A stretch of 64,000 nucleotides of DNA from the NCBI GenBank assembly GCA_032615215.1, contig CP128433.1, positions 4,386,501 to 4,450,500 of the forward strand, written 5' to 3'. This document shows, piece by piece, positions 9,004 through 18,080 of this stretch (within the stretch, counting starts at the first letter, position 1; the number at the start of each line of letters is the position of its first letter). The notes under the pieces are model-generated. The model saw only the letters and a list, made by a program, of their open reading frames with translations. It did no database searches and was not told the origin of the DNA. The stretch is from Microbulbifer sp. MKSA007. GTDB lineage: Bacteria > Pseudomonadota > Gammaproteobacteria > Pseudomonadales > Cellvibrionaceae. The translations under genes and the position numbers were made by a program.

Positions 9004-12000
9004 TCATAGCTGTATCTGCTTCCCATCGTTAATCGCTGCCAATAGCGCTTTTTTGTATTCTTCCAAGTACAGCTCAACATCCTGCTCACTGGCCAGCCAG
9101 GGCTTGTGGAAATCCACTTTGACGTTTCTGGCCGCTATGGCCTGTGGTGGCCAAGGAGTAACGGAGGGTTCTTCTACACCAAACGGATCAACTGTAGGCT
9201 CTTCGCCGTCATCACCAGCAGGTACTGGCTGCTTTGCCGTAGAGGGAGTTGCTTTGGCCAGTTCCGTTTTGGGCTGGAGTGTAGGCTGACTCCAGGTCAT
9301 TAACTGCTGTACCAGTTTCGAGTAGTCCTGCTCTTCAAAATCGCTCACTTGAACTCTAAGCTTGTCGATCCGGTCCCGGTCATTGAGCTTGGCAATGGCA
9401 CTGTCGAATCTGGATACCAGTTGGTTTTGCTTGTCTTGCTCCAACGCTTTGTATTCATTAAAGCCGGTGAGTTTGTCTTTTAACGATTCAATGCTGCCAA
9501 TAGCGACTTCGCGCTCTTTGATCAACAAAACATTTAGAGCTCTATCTAGATTCTCGACATGGCCTTTAAGCTTTTGGATAGCAGCGCCTTTATAGATATC
9601 AGGACTGACTAAGGCATCGGCTATCTGCTGATGATCATCACCCTCTACATATTCCAGATTGTCCTTTTGCGCTGCCAATAGTTGCTTGGCCTCATCAAAG
9701 CTGACCTTTTGTGGGCCTCGCATAAACTTGAGAATGGGGTCTATGGTTTTCTCTTTGAAATCGAACCACTTGTCTTCATCGCTGGTCAGCTCTGACATAA
9801 ACCAGGTATAGGGCTTGTCTTTAAGTCCTTCTAACTCAGCTAATATAGGAGACAGTGCGCGAACAAATGGATATTGCTCAGACTGAGCTAGGCACTTACC
9901 CAGAGTATTGGCCTGCGCGACAAAGCCTTCCTGTACCTCTTTGGCTAGGGCTTTCACTTCAGTAGCGTGGGCCACTTTGTCGAAGTAGTCATTGTAGAAT
10001 TCTTTAACTTTACGGATCTGCGACTGGCTAAACTCCACTTGTGGGTCGAGTATCAAGCTGCCATGTGAGGCGGTATTCTTTAAGGCTCTGGCTAACTCGG
10101 CGTCATCCAACAGGTTGGTAGATTCACGTATCTCGACCTTGGCGCGACCACAGAGATGAGCTAATGTGCAAAGTACAGCTGCAAATGACCAGCCATAGGG
10201 CTTGCTCTCAAATTTCTCTAACAGTGATTTAACGGTAGTTCTGATACCGCCACGGTTATTGCTTTGAATAAAAGACAGCATTTCTTGCTGAGCTTCTGGT
10301 AGTTGGGTCTCATCACCAAACAGACCCTGCTCAGCTTGGGTGAGAATATCAGCGATGTTGTTTTCGCTATAGCTGTGATCCCGCAACATTTTTAGATTCG
10401 GGTAGGTGTGCTTGATCAGTTCACCAAAGGCTCTGATCATTTTGCCTTGGCCATCTTCACCACCTAGCTCAAGGTCGTGGCCTGCCACGTAATATTTTGC
10501 GGTGCCTATTAATTTACATATAAGGGTTCTTAAATTATCTAGCCGAACTGCATTGTAGCTACGCTTCTCGGCAATGATCCGTTTAATAGAGTCCTGCTGT
10601 GTGGTACGGGTAGCGTGTTCGGCATATTTTTCTGTTTGCTTGTAGAGAATCAGGTCCTTGACCAGGCGCTCGTTATCAGCCATGACGATTCTGACTTCGT
10701 GGGCATAAACGGTATCAGTTTTGTGTTTCTCTAGCTGATCAGACAGGTCGTGAAACGGCGAGATAACATTGATGGCTAACTCATGTTCGCGACCAGAGAG
10801 GTTGTCATCCAGTTTGCGACTGAAGTTATAGTCCTGATTGTTTTCATCCCAGCGAATTTTTCGGGTTTTGAGTACGCCATCGTAGATCAGCTTTTCCAGC
10901 TCGCTAGTGACAACACTGTTATCGACTTCGGTGTTTTTGATCTCTTGCTCGATGTCTTGCTCTTCGTCGGTGAGGTATTCGTAGAGCTCGCCGTTACGCT
11001 GAATGTAGGTTTCTTTCTCCAGCAGGTTTAAAGCTTCTTCGATCTCAAGCTTCAGCGAAGGAATATCCCGCTCAAAGCTGTCGTGCATCAACACACAGAG
11101 GTTGCGCACACTGGGTTTAAATTCCTTGACGTATTTCACCAAGAACAAGGCTTTCAGCAAGCGTACAGCGAACTGATTATCAAGGTGTTTCTCGGCCTTG
11201 ATAATGGATTGCTGTATGGCTGTTTTCAGTGCGGTGCGGATGCCTTCAAACATCAGGTCGAAGGTGGCCAGCTCGCCAAGCTGATGGCCTTTAATCGCTA
11301 TGGCGACCTGCTGGAATACGCCTAGCATGGAGCGCTCACCGACAGAACTGTGTTTACCTTCAAAGGCGCTATGAACGGACAGGTTCTGAATGGCCGACTG
11401 GAACAGAGTGAACTGGTAGGGAATAAATGGGTAACTCTGGATAAAGTGTTCCCTGTCCCGATAGTTTCTGTAAGTCTGGGAACCATCGGCAAAATCAAAC
11501 AGGGTTTTAAAGTTATTCTCTTGGCTATGGAACAGCTCAGATAGATTGGGAACGAATTCTTCTTTTTTCTCCAGCAGGCGACGCTGAATCACTTCAGCGA
11601 CATCCTGACTGGTGAGCTTCATGCGGTTTTTGAAACGGGCCTGAATTTTGGTGAAATCATTCTCGTTCTTCTGGCTGACTTCGCCCAGTACCGATGACAT
11701 ATCTTCCTGAGCCGTAACAATCACCCAGGCCTGACCTTTACATTTGGTAGCCAGGCTTTCAGCGACGGTTTGCAGGTTAGTCATCAACTTGGTGTTACCG
11801 GCGATGTATTGACCCACCTCATCAATAAAGAAGTTTAAGCGGAAACCTTCTTCCTGCTTTGAAATATAGGCTTGAACCTGCTCGGCAAAGTCTTCAATCG
11901 ACAGGCGATAATCAGAACGGTATTTGTCCAGAATACCGCTTACCGCTTGCCCCGATACTTCGGTATAGGCTTTATCGACCGCATCGGCCATGCGCTTGGC

Positions 12001-12594
12001 ACGGGCTCGGCCCTTCTCCCAAGTCATACCGCTAGTAGCTTCAAAAGCTTTTGAGAAAGCATCCAGCTGATCATCACCGGCTAACTCACGCTCGAACTGG
12101 GCGATGTAAGCCTGTTTGCCATAGTAGCCACAGTGCTCATCGAAGACTTTAACAAATACGGCAATCAAAGCATCCATTTCTGTTTTGCTGATGACATCGG
12201 CCTTTTGATCGATATTAAACAGGATGCTTTCAGAAGGGATGGCAACAGCACGCTTAAGATCACTGGCAAACATACCGCCTTCGTTGAGTGGGCGTTTCTC
12301 CAGGAATATTTCCAGCGGGGTAATGTCCTCGATGGGGCTGTTTTCTAATAACAGGGCGAGCATCTTCAGCAGGTGGGATTTGCCCGAGCCAAAAAAGCCT
12401 GAGACCCAGACACCGTTGGCCCCTTGGTAATTCAGGTAGGCATCCAGAAAGATATCGAGACGCTTGGCAACTTCATCGGTAACGACGTATTCATCTAACT
12501 CTAAATACAAGGCCACATCATCATCGGCCTTGATAACACCTTCTATCGGGCGATCTACTGGCTTGGTAAATAACTTTTCTAATTTCATACTCAT
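9004..12594 (-). CDS. brxC: BrxC, large P-loop ATPase of BREX
   Basis: This 1,196-residue protein is BrxC (PglY relative), the large ATPase of BREX. It begins MSMKLEKLFTKPVDRPIEGV, the typical family opening, and carries a Walker A loop in GFFGSGKSHLLKMLALLL near residue 65. A conserved FFIDEVGQYIAGN segment lies near residue 250 and probably serves as Walker B. Long helical, charged stretches fill the C-terminal half, and a proline-rich acidic linker precedes the last ~50 residues. BrxC is essential for defence in studied systems and is thought to work with PglX, PglZ and BrxB. It sits 15 bases after brxB and 86 bases before pglX, all on one strand. Length is typical and no internal break is seen. 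Confidence 0.94.
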   Translation of the reverse strand: MSMKLEKLFTKPVDRPIEGVIKADDDVALYLELDEYVVTDEVAKRLDIFLDAYLNYQGANGVWVSGFFGSGKSHLLKMLALLLENSPIEDITPLEIFLEKRPLNEGGMFASDLKRAVAIPSESILFNIDQKADVISKTEMDALIAVFVKVFDEHCGYYGKQAYIAQFERELAGDDQLDAFSKAFEATSGMTWEKGRARAKRMADAVDKAYTEVSGQAVSGILDKYRSDYRLSIEDFAEQVQAYISKQEEGFRLNFFIDEVGQYIAGNTKLMTNLQTVAESLATKCKGQAWVIVTAQEDMSSVLGEVSQKNENDFTKIQARFKNRMKLTSQDVAEVIQRRLLEKKEEFVPNLSELFHSQENNFKTLFDFADGSQTYRNYRDREHFIQSYPFIPYQFTLFQSAIQNLSVHSAFEGKHSSVGERSMLGVFQQVAIAIKGHQLGELATFDLMFEGIRTALKTAIQQSIIKAEKHLDNQFAVRLLKALFLVKYVKEFKPSVRNLCVLMHDSFERDIPSLKLEIEEALNLLEKETYIQRNGELYEYLTDEEQDIEQEIKNTEVDNSVVTSELEKLIYDGVLKTRKIRWDENNQDYNFSRKLDDNLSGREHELAINVISPFHDLSDQLEKHKTDTVYAHEVRIVMADNERLVKDLILYKQTEKYAEHATRTTQQDSIKRIIAEKRSYNAVRLDNLRTLICKLIGTAKYYVAGHDLELGGEDGQGKMIRAFGELIKHTYPNLKMLRDHSYSENNIADILTQAEQGLFGDETQLPEAQQEMLSFIQSNNRGGIRTTVKSLLEKFESKPYGWSFAAVLCTLAHLCGRAKVEIRESTNLLDDAELARALKNTASHGSLILDPQVEFSQSQIRKVKEFYNDYFDKVAHATEVKALAKEVQEGFVAQANTLGKCLAQSEQYPFVRALSPILAELEGLKDKPYTWFMSELTSDEDKWFDFKEKTIDPILKFMRGPQKVSFDEAKQLLAAQKDNLEYVEGDDHQQIADALVSPDIYKGAAIQKLKGHVENLDRALNVLLIKEREVAIGSIESLKDKLTGFNEYKALEQDKQNQLVSRFDSAIAKLNDRDRIDKLRVQVSDFEEQDYSKLVQQLMTWSQPTLQPKTELAKATPSTAKQPVPAGDDGEEPTVDPFGVEEPSVTPWPPQAIAARNVKVDFHKPWLASEQDVELYLEEYKKALLAAINDGKQIQL

Positions 12595-12609
12595 CTCTTT
12601 CTACTTCCT

Positions 12610-13230
12610 TTAGATGGCCCGATCCAGAATATTAAATGCACGGTAGTATTTATCGTCTTGTAGCCTGCCGAATAGCACCAGCGATGCACCGCTCTCCAGC
12701 GAGTGCTGGTAGGACCCCGGGAAGAACATCAGAGTCGGTTTCTCCTTGGCTCGCTTTTGCAGGTTGTTCAAAATGTTGTGTGAACGGATGTAGGGGAAGA
12801 CTTCGCCGACACCAGTGATTAACAGTACTTTGAAATCAGTCGCCTGCATTTTTTCGGCAATGGCCGGGGTGATGACGGTCTCAATATCCAAGACACCCTG
12901 TAGCTCTTCTTTTAATTCATCGCGACTCATGGTGGCTTCGTTTTCTAACAGCCACTCCCAATCGCCTTCCTGCTTTAATATTTCGACAACCAAGTCGTAG
13001 AGATTTATCTCTAGCACAGGCACAGACCGATCCAGCAGATCATTCTTAAGCTGCCTGAGCATCTGATTGATATCGACCTGAATAGCTGGGTCGTAGGGGC
13101 AGATATGAAAAGGCACCTCATTATTCAGGCCTTGATTGGCCAGGAAGCCACCATCAGAGACGACAGCAAGTAGCTTCTCGTAGGCTTGCTGCAAGTTCTT
13201 TTTATCGATGCTGTTAAAACTACTGGTCAC
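12610..13230 (-). CDS. brxB: BrxB, BREX protein (DUF1788)
   Basis: This 206-residue DUF1788 protein is BrxB, a small core BREX component of unknown biochemical activity that is required for protection in studied systems. Supporting features are the length, the position between brxA and brxC, and the family-like segments FHICPYDPAIQVDINQML, LLITGVGEVFPYIRSHNILN and LMFFPGSYQHSL. The start is a GTG at 13230 immediately abutting the brxA stop codon (no intergenic base), so translation is probably coupled. I see no catalytic motif that would allow a more specific function. Confidence 0.9.
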   Translation of the reverse strand: MTSSFNSIDKKNLQQAYEKLLAVVSDGGFLANQGLNNEVPFHICPYDPAIQVDINQMLRQLKNDLLDRSVPVLEINLYDLVVEILKQEGDWEWLLENEATMSRDELKEELQGVLDIETVITPAIAEKMQATDFKVLLITGVGEVFPYIRSHNILNNLQKRAKEKPTLMFFPGSYQHSLESGASLVLFGRLQDDKYYRAFNILDRAI

Positions 13231-13839
13231 TTAGCGTTCCACCCCAGGGAAGAGGCTTAGATCTTCCCTATTCTGATTTTGTGAAGAAGAGCTTTGAATC
13301 TGTCCCAGCAGCGCCGGACTTATCTGCTGGCGCACTATTTCATCGTGCTCGTTGATCAAGCCGCACTCTCTTAACATTTTAAACAGGACTTGCCTTGCCT
13401 TAGCCTTGGTCTGCCTCGATGCTGCATCCAGATTGTCATGCCACTCGGCTTTGGCATTGAAGAAAGCATCGTAATCCTCGTGACTGAGTGCATATCTTGC
13501 CGCATCGTACTGATGGCACAGCACTTCAACTGAAAAATCCTTAATCAACTGGTAGCGTCGACAGAGCGCCAACCACAGGACCTGCTTTTGTTCTGTATCA
13601 GTTCCATGGGCCAATAGTTCCAACTCTTTGTCACCGAGCTGCTGCAGGCGACGGGAGACTTCGCCATAGAGTTTTTTCAGGGTGCTAGCAGTGCGGGACT
13701 GGAATGTATTGTTTTCGAGCACATGCGCTTTTACGAAAGCCCAATCATCCAGCTCACACTTGAGTGCAGCTACATCAATAGCCTCTCTGATCAAAGCAGC
13801 TCCAGTGGTAAAACTGAGTGAGTAGTGGTCGTCCGCCAT
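13231..13839 (-). CDS. brxA: BrxA, BREX protein (DUF1819)
   Basis: This 202-residue DUF1819 protein is BrxA, the first core gene of type 1 BREX and a DNA-binding protein in the structurally studied examples. It starts with ATG at 13839 and reads MADDHYSLSFTTGAALIREA, a typical family opening, followed by mostly helical sequence. Its start directly follows the stop of the small HTH gene and its stop directly precedes the brxB start, so HTH-brxA-brxB form a gapless block that should be one transcript. Function within BREX is not established from sequence; some homologues are dispensable for exclusion. Confidence 0.9.
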   Translation of the reverse strand: MADDHYSLSFTTGAALIREAIDVAALKCELDDWAFVKAHVLENNTFQSRTASTLKKLYGEVSRRLQQLGDKELELLAHGTDTEQKQVLWLALCRRYQLIKDFSVEVLCHQYDAARYALSHEDYDAFFNAKAEWHDNLDAASRQTKAKARQVLFKMLRECGLINEHDEIVRQQISPALLGQIQSSSSQNQNREDLSLFPGVER

Positions 13840-14031
13840 TTAGTGTGGGGTCTCATCCTGTTGATTGTGCTGTTCTTTAATCCAGAGCTCTATCTCAGTT
13901 TGCTTAAAACGCCAGGAAGCACCGACCTTAAAGGCCGGGATTTTACTTCCGCTGGCCATCCTATATACCGTACGCTCGTTTACCTTTAGGTAATCAGCTA
14001 CCTGCTTCACTGTTAAAATTTGTTCTGTCAT
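13840..14031 (-). CDS. Small excisionase/AlpA-type HTH protein heading the BREX operon
   Basis: This 63-residue protein is an HTH_17/excisionase-like DNA-binding domain: QILTVKQVADYLKVNERTVY forms the helix-turn-helix, followed by a KIPAFKVGASWRFKQTEIE wing. Such proteins bind DNA as phage or plasmid excision factors or as small regulators. It is the first gene of the BREX cluster, starts at the ATG at 14031 and abuts brxA without a gap, so it is co-transcribed with the defence genes. The most likely role is local transcriptional control of BREX; a remnant excision factor of the island is the alternative. BREX operons often carry a regulator upstream, but usually of the BrxR (WYL) type, which this is not. 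Confidence 0.8.
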   Translation of the reverse strand: MTEQILTVKQVADYLKVNERTVYRMASGSKIPAFKVGASWRFKQTEIELWIKEQHNQQDETPH

Positions 14032-15119
14032 GTTCTATTCCCATCGAACCGCCTGACTGGTATTAATTACACTGGCGATACTCGGGCTATAGCCAGATAG
14101 TTATCACCGACAGAGGATTGTTTCTCAAAGGGGTGTATTTGATCGCCAAAGTACGACACGCTAACTAGGAAGAAGCCTAATTTGGATGAGCTATTTTATA
14201 CGATACATTGGCTGGCCCCTCGCAGAGCTCTGCATTCTAATTGACGAACAGAGCAAGAAACTAGAAAGCCGTTGCCACTCCCAGGAATGGGTGCCACCAA
14301 GTAACAACTTAACGAGTATCACTTGCTATCGACCTTCAAGAGTGTCGAAATAGTACATTGAGGTACAGTTATCTACAAGAAAGTACTGTTAAGGCTGAGC
14401 ACTCTCAACATGGCCAACTCCCTATCATACATACCTAATTTAACCCCAAATTTGCAGGGAATCTGCAATTCAATGGAATCAAAAGTCGGACTTCAGTAAG
14501 GTGCCAACAGAATTCATCGAGTGAAAATAGAAAGTAACTATGTGCTGCATAGCTTCCACGCTGGAATTTCGTGGGAGATCGAGTTACGCCGAAATGTAAT
14601 CAATTTTAGATTACTTTTAATCACCCCTCACACTCGAAAGATAGAAATTATCGAGCAACAACCTCAATGGTCTAGCTACTATTTTTCTAAAAAGGACAAA
14701 GGACAAAGGACAAAGGACAAAGGACAAAGGACAAAGGACAAAGGACAAAGGACAAAGGACAAAGGACAAAGGACAGGCTTGATGATATATAGCTGAAGAG
14801 AAAAGATTTAAAGAGAGGTTAGAACCAGCCAATACCCTGCCAAACTCCAGCAACAGACTTTTGCAACTTTCTGCTTCACCCTACAAACACTTTGCAAGTG
14901 TGCCAACAAAGCAGTTACGAATTTAATACGCCCCTGCTTACAAGATTGCTTCCACTCCGAAATCAGGAAGCACAACCAACGACCACAAAAGGCTCAAATA
15001 TTTGCTGCTCAACATTGTAAACTTATTAACTACTTCCGCAAGAAACACTAGTTAGCAAAGTCTATATAGAAGCAAAGAAGGCCAAACAACAAGAGAGAAA
15101 ATCTTTGATACCCCAGATA
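14032..15119. other. Intergenic stretch between the BREX operon and the terminator beyond tRNA-Leu
   Basis: About 1.1 kb without a convincing gene. It must contain the leftward BREX promoter; just upstream of the HTH gene there is a 10-bp perfect palindrome GGCTATAGCC at 14085-14094, a possible operator. The rest is AT-rich with stops in all frames apart from an opening at 14521-14796 that is created mainly by a heptamer repeat. In related genomes the rimP-nusA genes follow secG and its tRNA; here nothing resembling them is present. No integrase or transposase is seen. Confidence 0.6.
14691..14774. repeat. Perfect tandem repeat, 12 copies of heptamer AAAGGAC
   Basis: Twelve uninterrupted, identical copies of the 7-mer AAAGGAC occupy 84 bases, preceded by a short A/T run and followed by AGGCTT. 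Such perfect arrays change copy number easily by slippage. Seven is not a multiple of three, so any open frame through it cycles every 21 bases (KDKGQRT on one strand, CPLSFVL on the other), which explains the apparent low-complexity open frames here. It lies about 660 bases upstream of the first BREX gene and about 400 bases from the tRNA. Confidence 0.95.
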
Positions 15120-15149
15120 GCAAAAAGCCCGGATTTACCGGGCTTTTTG
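15120..15149. terminator. Bidirectional intrinsic terminator after tRNA-Leu
   Basis: The sequence AAAAAGCCCGG-ATTTA-CCGGGCTTTTT forms a perfect stem with A/T tails on both sides. It lies just beyond the 3' end of the leftward tRNA-Leu gene, so it should end the secG-tRNA transcript and separate it from the BREX region. Confidence 0.85.
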
Positions 15150-15179
15150 GATGATTCCGAACTTCTTCGGATCTTGATG

Positions 15180-15265
15180 TGGTGCCCAGGGCGGGACTTG
15201 AACCCGCACGAGCATAGCTCACTACCCCCTCAAGATAGCGTGTCTACCAATTCCACCACCTGGGC
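15180..15265 (-). tRNA. leuU: tRNA-Leu (anticodon GAG), CCA encoded
   Basis: On the minus strand the gene reads from GCCCAGGTGGTGGAATTGG to CCTGGGCACCA. The 7-bp acceptor stem GCCCAGG/CCTGGGC is perfect, the discriminator is A and CCA is encoded at 15180-15182. The anticodon stem-loop CTATC-TTGAGGG-GGTAG places GAG at the anticodon. A long variable arm (GAGCTATGCTC region) is typical of class II leucine tRNAs, and GGTTCAAGTCC is the T loop. It follows secG closely, as E. coli leuU follows secG, and is likely co-transcribed with it. Confidence 0.96.
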
Positions 15266-15274
15266 AAAAATCTT

Positions 15275-15709
15275 TTACTGCTGTTCCTCACTTTCCTGGT
15301 TAGCAGCTGGCTCTTCTGAACCGGTGCTGTCTGCAGGAATCTGCGGGATATCGCCAGTTTCCAAATCTGTTTCGAGCTGCGGGATATCGCTATCGATAGC
15401 AGGCAGATCTTCGGCTGGGCCAATTTGCTGCTCCATTGCTGGAATTTGCGGAAGGTCCGCATCAACGTTGGCGCCTGCACCTTGCTTAGCCAGGATGGCC
15501 AGGCCGAAACTGGTGACGAAGAATACCGTCGCAAAAATTGCTGTCAAGCGGGAAAAGAAATTTCCGCTACCTTGACTGCCAAAAACTGTCTGGGACGCGC
15601 CCGCACCAAAGGATGCACCGGCTTCGGCACCTTTACCTTGCTGCAACAAAATCAGGCCAATAATGCCTAATGCGGTCAAAACGTGTACAACTAATACCAA
15701 TTTTTCCAT
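15275..15709 (-). CDS. secG: SecG, preprotein translocase subunit
   Basis: This 144-residue protein is SecG, the small non-essential subunit of the SecYEG channel. It has two membrane helices (residues ~3-22 and ~54-74) separated by the conserved cytoplasmic stretch GKGAEAGASFGAGASQTVFG. A long acidic, proline- and glutamine-rich tail from about residue 80 makes it longer than the ~110-residue E. coli protein; such tails vary between species. It follows tpiA by about 70 bases and precedes tRNA-Leu by 10 bases, the standard gammaproteobacterial arrangement. Confidence 0.95.
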   Translation of the reverse strand: MEKLVLVVHVLTALGIIGLILLQQGKGAEAGASFGAGASQTVFGSQGSGNFFSRLTAIFATVFFVTSFGLAILAKQGAGANVDADLPQIPAMEQQIGPAEDLPAIDSDIPQLETDLETGDIPQIPADSTGSEEPAANQESEEQQ

Positions 15710-15779
15710 TTTCTGGAAACTCTCTACCGGGGTCTAAACAACCCGTTATTCAGTATTCGCCAACCCGCGTGCTGTGAAT

Positions 15780-16514
15780 TTAAACAGCAGCGCGACAAAT
15801 CTCAGCAAACTCGCCGGCATCCAGCGAGGCTCCACCCACCAGGGCGCCATCAATATCTGCCTGGGCAAAAAGCTCCCTGGCATTTGCGGATTTTACACTA
15901 CCGCCATATAAAATCTGTACTTCAGCGCCCAAATCTCCCAACTGCGAGCGAATAAACGCATGTACAGCTTGGGCTTCATCAGGGGTCGCAGTTTTCCCCG
16001 TGCCAATGGCCCATACCGGCTCATAGGCAATCACGGACTGCTTCCAGCCAGCCGAATCAATGATATCGGCAACCGCTTGAAGTTGTTCTGCAACCACTTC
16101 GAGAGTGCTCTCCTGCTCGCGTTCTTCAAGGGTTTCCCCGACGCAAAGTATTGGAGTCAATCCCGCCTCTTGGGCCGCAACAAATTTTTTCGCCACTAAC
16201 TCACTGGTTTCTCCGTAGAGACTACGGCGCTCAGAATGCCCGACAATAACGTAACGGGTATTCCAATCCAGTAACATGCTAGCGGAAACCTCACCAGTAA
16301 ACGCCCCTTTGGGCTCCTGGCTAAGGTCCTGGGCACCCAAGCTGAAACCTCCGCTCTTTTCCGCCGCATCAGCCACCAAGCCGAGGTATGGAAAAGATGG
16401 GCAAACAACAACACCGGACTTCACACCTTCGAGGTTGAGTTCGGTGAAAAAACGTTCGGCAAACTCGCGGCTGCCGTTCATTTTCCAGTTTGCTGCTACT
16501 AGCGGTGTTCGCAT
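15780..16514 (-). CDS. tpiA: Triosephosphate isomerase
   Basis: This 244-residue enzyme interconverts dihydroxyacetone phosphate and glyceraldehyde 3-phosphate in glycolysis and gluconeogenesis. It shows the N-terminal AANWKMNGS with catalytic Lys, VIVGHSERR with catalytic His, AYEPVWAIGTGKTATPDEA with catalytic Glu and the phosphate loop, and YGGSVKSAN near the C-terminus. I start it at the ATG at 16514 behind GAAGGAGC rather than at an in-frame ATG 84 bases upstream, because the TIM barrel begins MRTPLVAANWK. It lies between glmM and secG as in pseudomonads. Confidence 0.97.
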   Translation of the reverse strand: MRTPLVAANWKMNGSREFAERFFTELNLEGVKSGVVVCPSFPYLGLVADAAEKSGGFSLGAQDLSQEPKGAFTGEVSASMLLDWNTRYVIVGHSERRSLYGETSELVAKKFVAAQEAGLTPILCVGETLEEREQESTLEVVAEQLQAVADIIDSAGWKQSVIAYEPVWAIGTGKTATPDEAQAVHAFIRSQLGDLGAEVQILYGGSVKSANARELFAQADIDGALVGGASLDAGEFAEICRAAV

Positions 16515-16633
16515 GTGTGCTCCTTCAAGGGGCGCAAATCTTAGCGACATTGACGCCAACATACAACCAAAATTATACGAGTTTCTTCTACGCCCCAAGA
16601 GGACCGATTTACTACGGGTTAAATCGCAGCAGA

Positions 16634-17986
16634 TCAGTTATTTCCAATTCGCTCCACCACGGAGGAAATATCTTTGGCCAGCTGTTCCACCAGGGCGCTG
16701 TCGCGACCTTCAACCATTACCCGAATCAGAGGCTCTGTGCCAGATGGCCGCAGCAGCACACGTCCGCTGTCTGCGAGCTGACGTTCTGCATCGACAACAA
16801 TGGCCTTAACGTCTGTGTGATCGAGAACACCATCGCGATGAGCCAGTTGCACATTAATCATGTGCTGGGGGAACATTGTCATACGGGATTTAAGCTGATG
16901 CAAGGGCTCATCAAATTCACACAGGCCACGCAGTACCTGCAGTGCGGCAATGATACCGTCGCCGGTGGTAGAAGCATCGGCACAGATAATGTGGCCTGAT
17001 GACTCGCCTCCCAGTTTCCACTGATTAGCTGACATTTTTTCAAGCACATGGCGGTCGCCCACTTTGGCTCTCTCAAACGGGATTTTGTTTTCGCGCAATG
17101 CAAGCTCAAAACCGTAATTGCTCATCAAGGTGCCGACAACACCACTGCAACCGCCCAAGAATTTATGCTGGTGCATGGCAATGATATACAACAGCTGATC
17201 GCCATCGACCAATTCCCCATTGGCATCGACGAACAACACCCTGTCCCCGTCACCATCAAAGGCTATGCCCAGGTCCGCACCGCGCTTAACCACGGCCCGT
17301 TGCAACTGCTGTGGTTTAGTGGAGCCGCAATCTAGATTGATATTGAGTCCATCAGGGCCCGCTCCAATTACGCTGACTTCTGCTCCCTGCTCACGAAACA
17401 CCATCGGCGCTACGTGATAAGTGGCTCCATTGGCGCAGTCGAGAACAATCTTCAAACCCTCAAGGGAGAAACCCCAGGGCGTGGAAGCCTTGCAGAACTC
17501 GATGTAACGCGCGGCTGCATCATCAACTCGATAGGCGCGACCGAGATCGTCAGAAGTTTCCATCGGCAGCTCGAGAGCGGCTTCAATCTCCAATTCAACC
17601 TCATCCGGTAACTTGGAGCCTTCAGCGCTGAAAAACTTAATGCCATTGTCGTGGTAAGGATTATGGGAGGCGCTGATAACAATGCCTGCACCGGCATGGA
17701 AAGTCCGGGTCAGGTAGGCGATCGCCGGAGTCGGCATTGGCCCCAACAGGGCGACATCCACGCCAGCATTAATCAGGCCCGCCTGCAGCGCTGCCTCAAA
17801 CATGTAGCCGGAGACCCGAGTGTCCTTACCGATAAGGATGCGGGGACGTCGGTGGTGTTTAGCTTTGGAAATTCTTCCCAGTACCTTGCCCGCTGCATAT
17901 CCCAGGCGCAGCATAAAATCGGGAGTAATTGCTCCCTCGCCAACGCGACCACGAATACCATCAGTGCCAAAATACTTTCTTTCCAT
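16634..17986 (-). CDS. glmM: Phosphoglucosamine mutase
   Basis: This 450-residue enzyme converts glucosamine 6-phosphate to glucosamine 1-phosphate on the way to UDP-GlcNAc for peptidoglycan and LPS. The N-terminus is MERKYFGTDGIRGRVGEG, the phosphoserine catalytic loop is GIVISASHNPYHDNGIKF, the metal-binding loop is AFDGDGDRVLFVD, and the C-terminal sugar-phosphate motif is LLRPSGTEPLIRVMVEG. The ATG at 17986 is chosen because it matches the family N-terminus; an upstream in-frame start would add 18 unconserved residues. It sits between folP and tpiA and is expected to be essential. Confidence 0.97.
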   Translation of the reverse strand: MERKYFGTDGIRGRVGEGAITPDFMLRLGYAAGKVLGRISKAKHHRRPRILIGKDTRVSGYMFEAALQAGLINAGVDVALLGPMPTPAIAYLTRTFHAGAGIVISASHNPYHDNGIKFFSAEGSKLPDEVELEIEAALELPMETSDDLGRAYRVDDAAARYIEFCKASTPWGFSLEGLKIVLDCANGATYHVAPMVFREQGAEVSVIGAGPDGLNINLDCGSTKPQQLQRAVVKRGADLGIAFDGDGDRVLFVDANGELVDGDQLLYIIAMHQHKFLGGCSGVVGTLMSNYGFELALRENKIPFERAKVGDRHVLEKMSANQWKLGGESSGHIICADASTTGDGIIAALQVLRGLCEFDEPLHQLKSRMTMFPQHMINVQLAHRDGVLDHTDVKAIVVDAERQLADSGRVLLRPSGTEPLIRVMVEGRDSALVEQLAKDISSVVERIGNN

Positions 17987-18080
17987 AACGCTTCTCAATT
18001 GTGTACTTCGCCGCTTTTCTGTTCTGTCGGAAAACCACAACAGGACCCTGCGGCTTAAGGTCTCTGTAAGACATCACTCA

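Noticed and set aside
1..14031. Prophage or integrative element genes
   Set aside because: All genes belong to BREX or its nested module; apart from the small HTH protein no phage structural, integrase or conjugation gene is visible.
14521..14796. A 91-codon open frame containing KDKGQRT repeats, and a mirror frame with CPLSFVL repeats on the other strand
   Set aside because: Both are produced by the AAAGGAC heptamer array, which stays open in several frames; no ribosome site and no homology outside the repeat.
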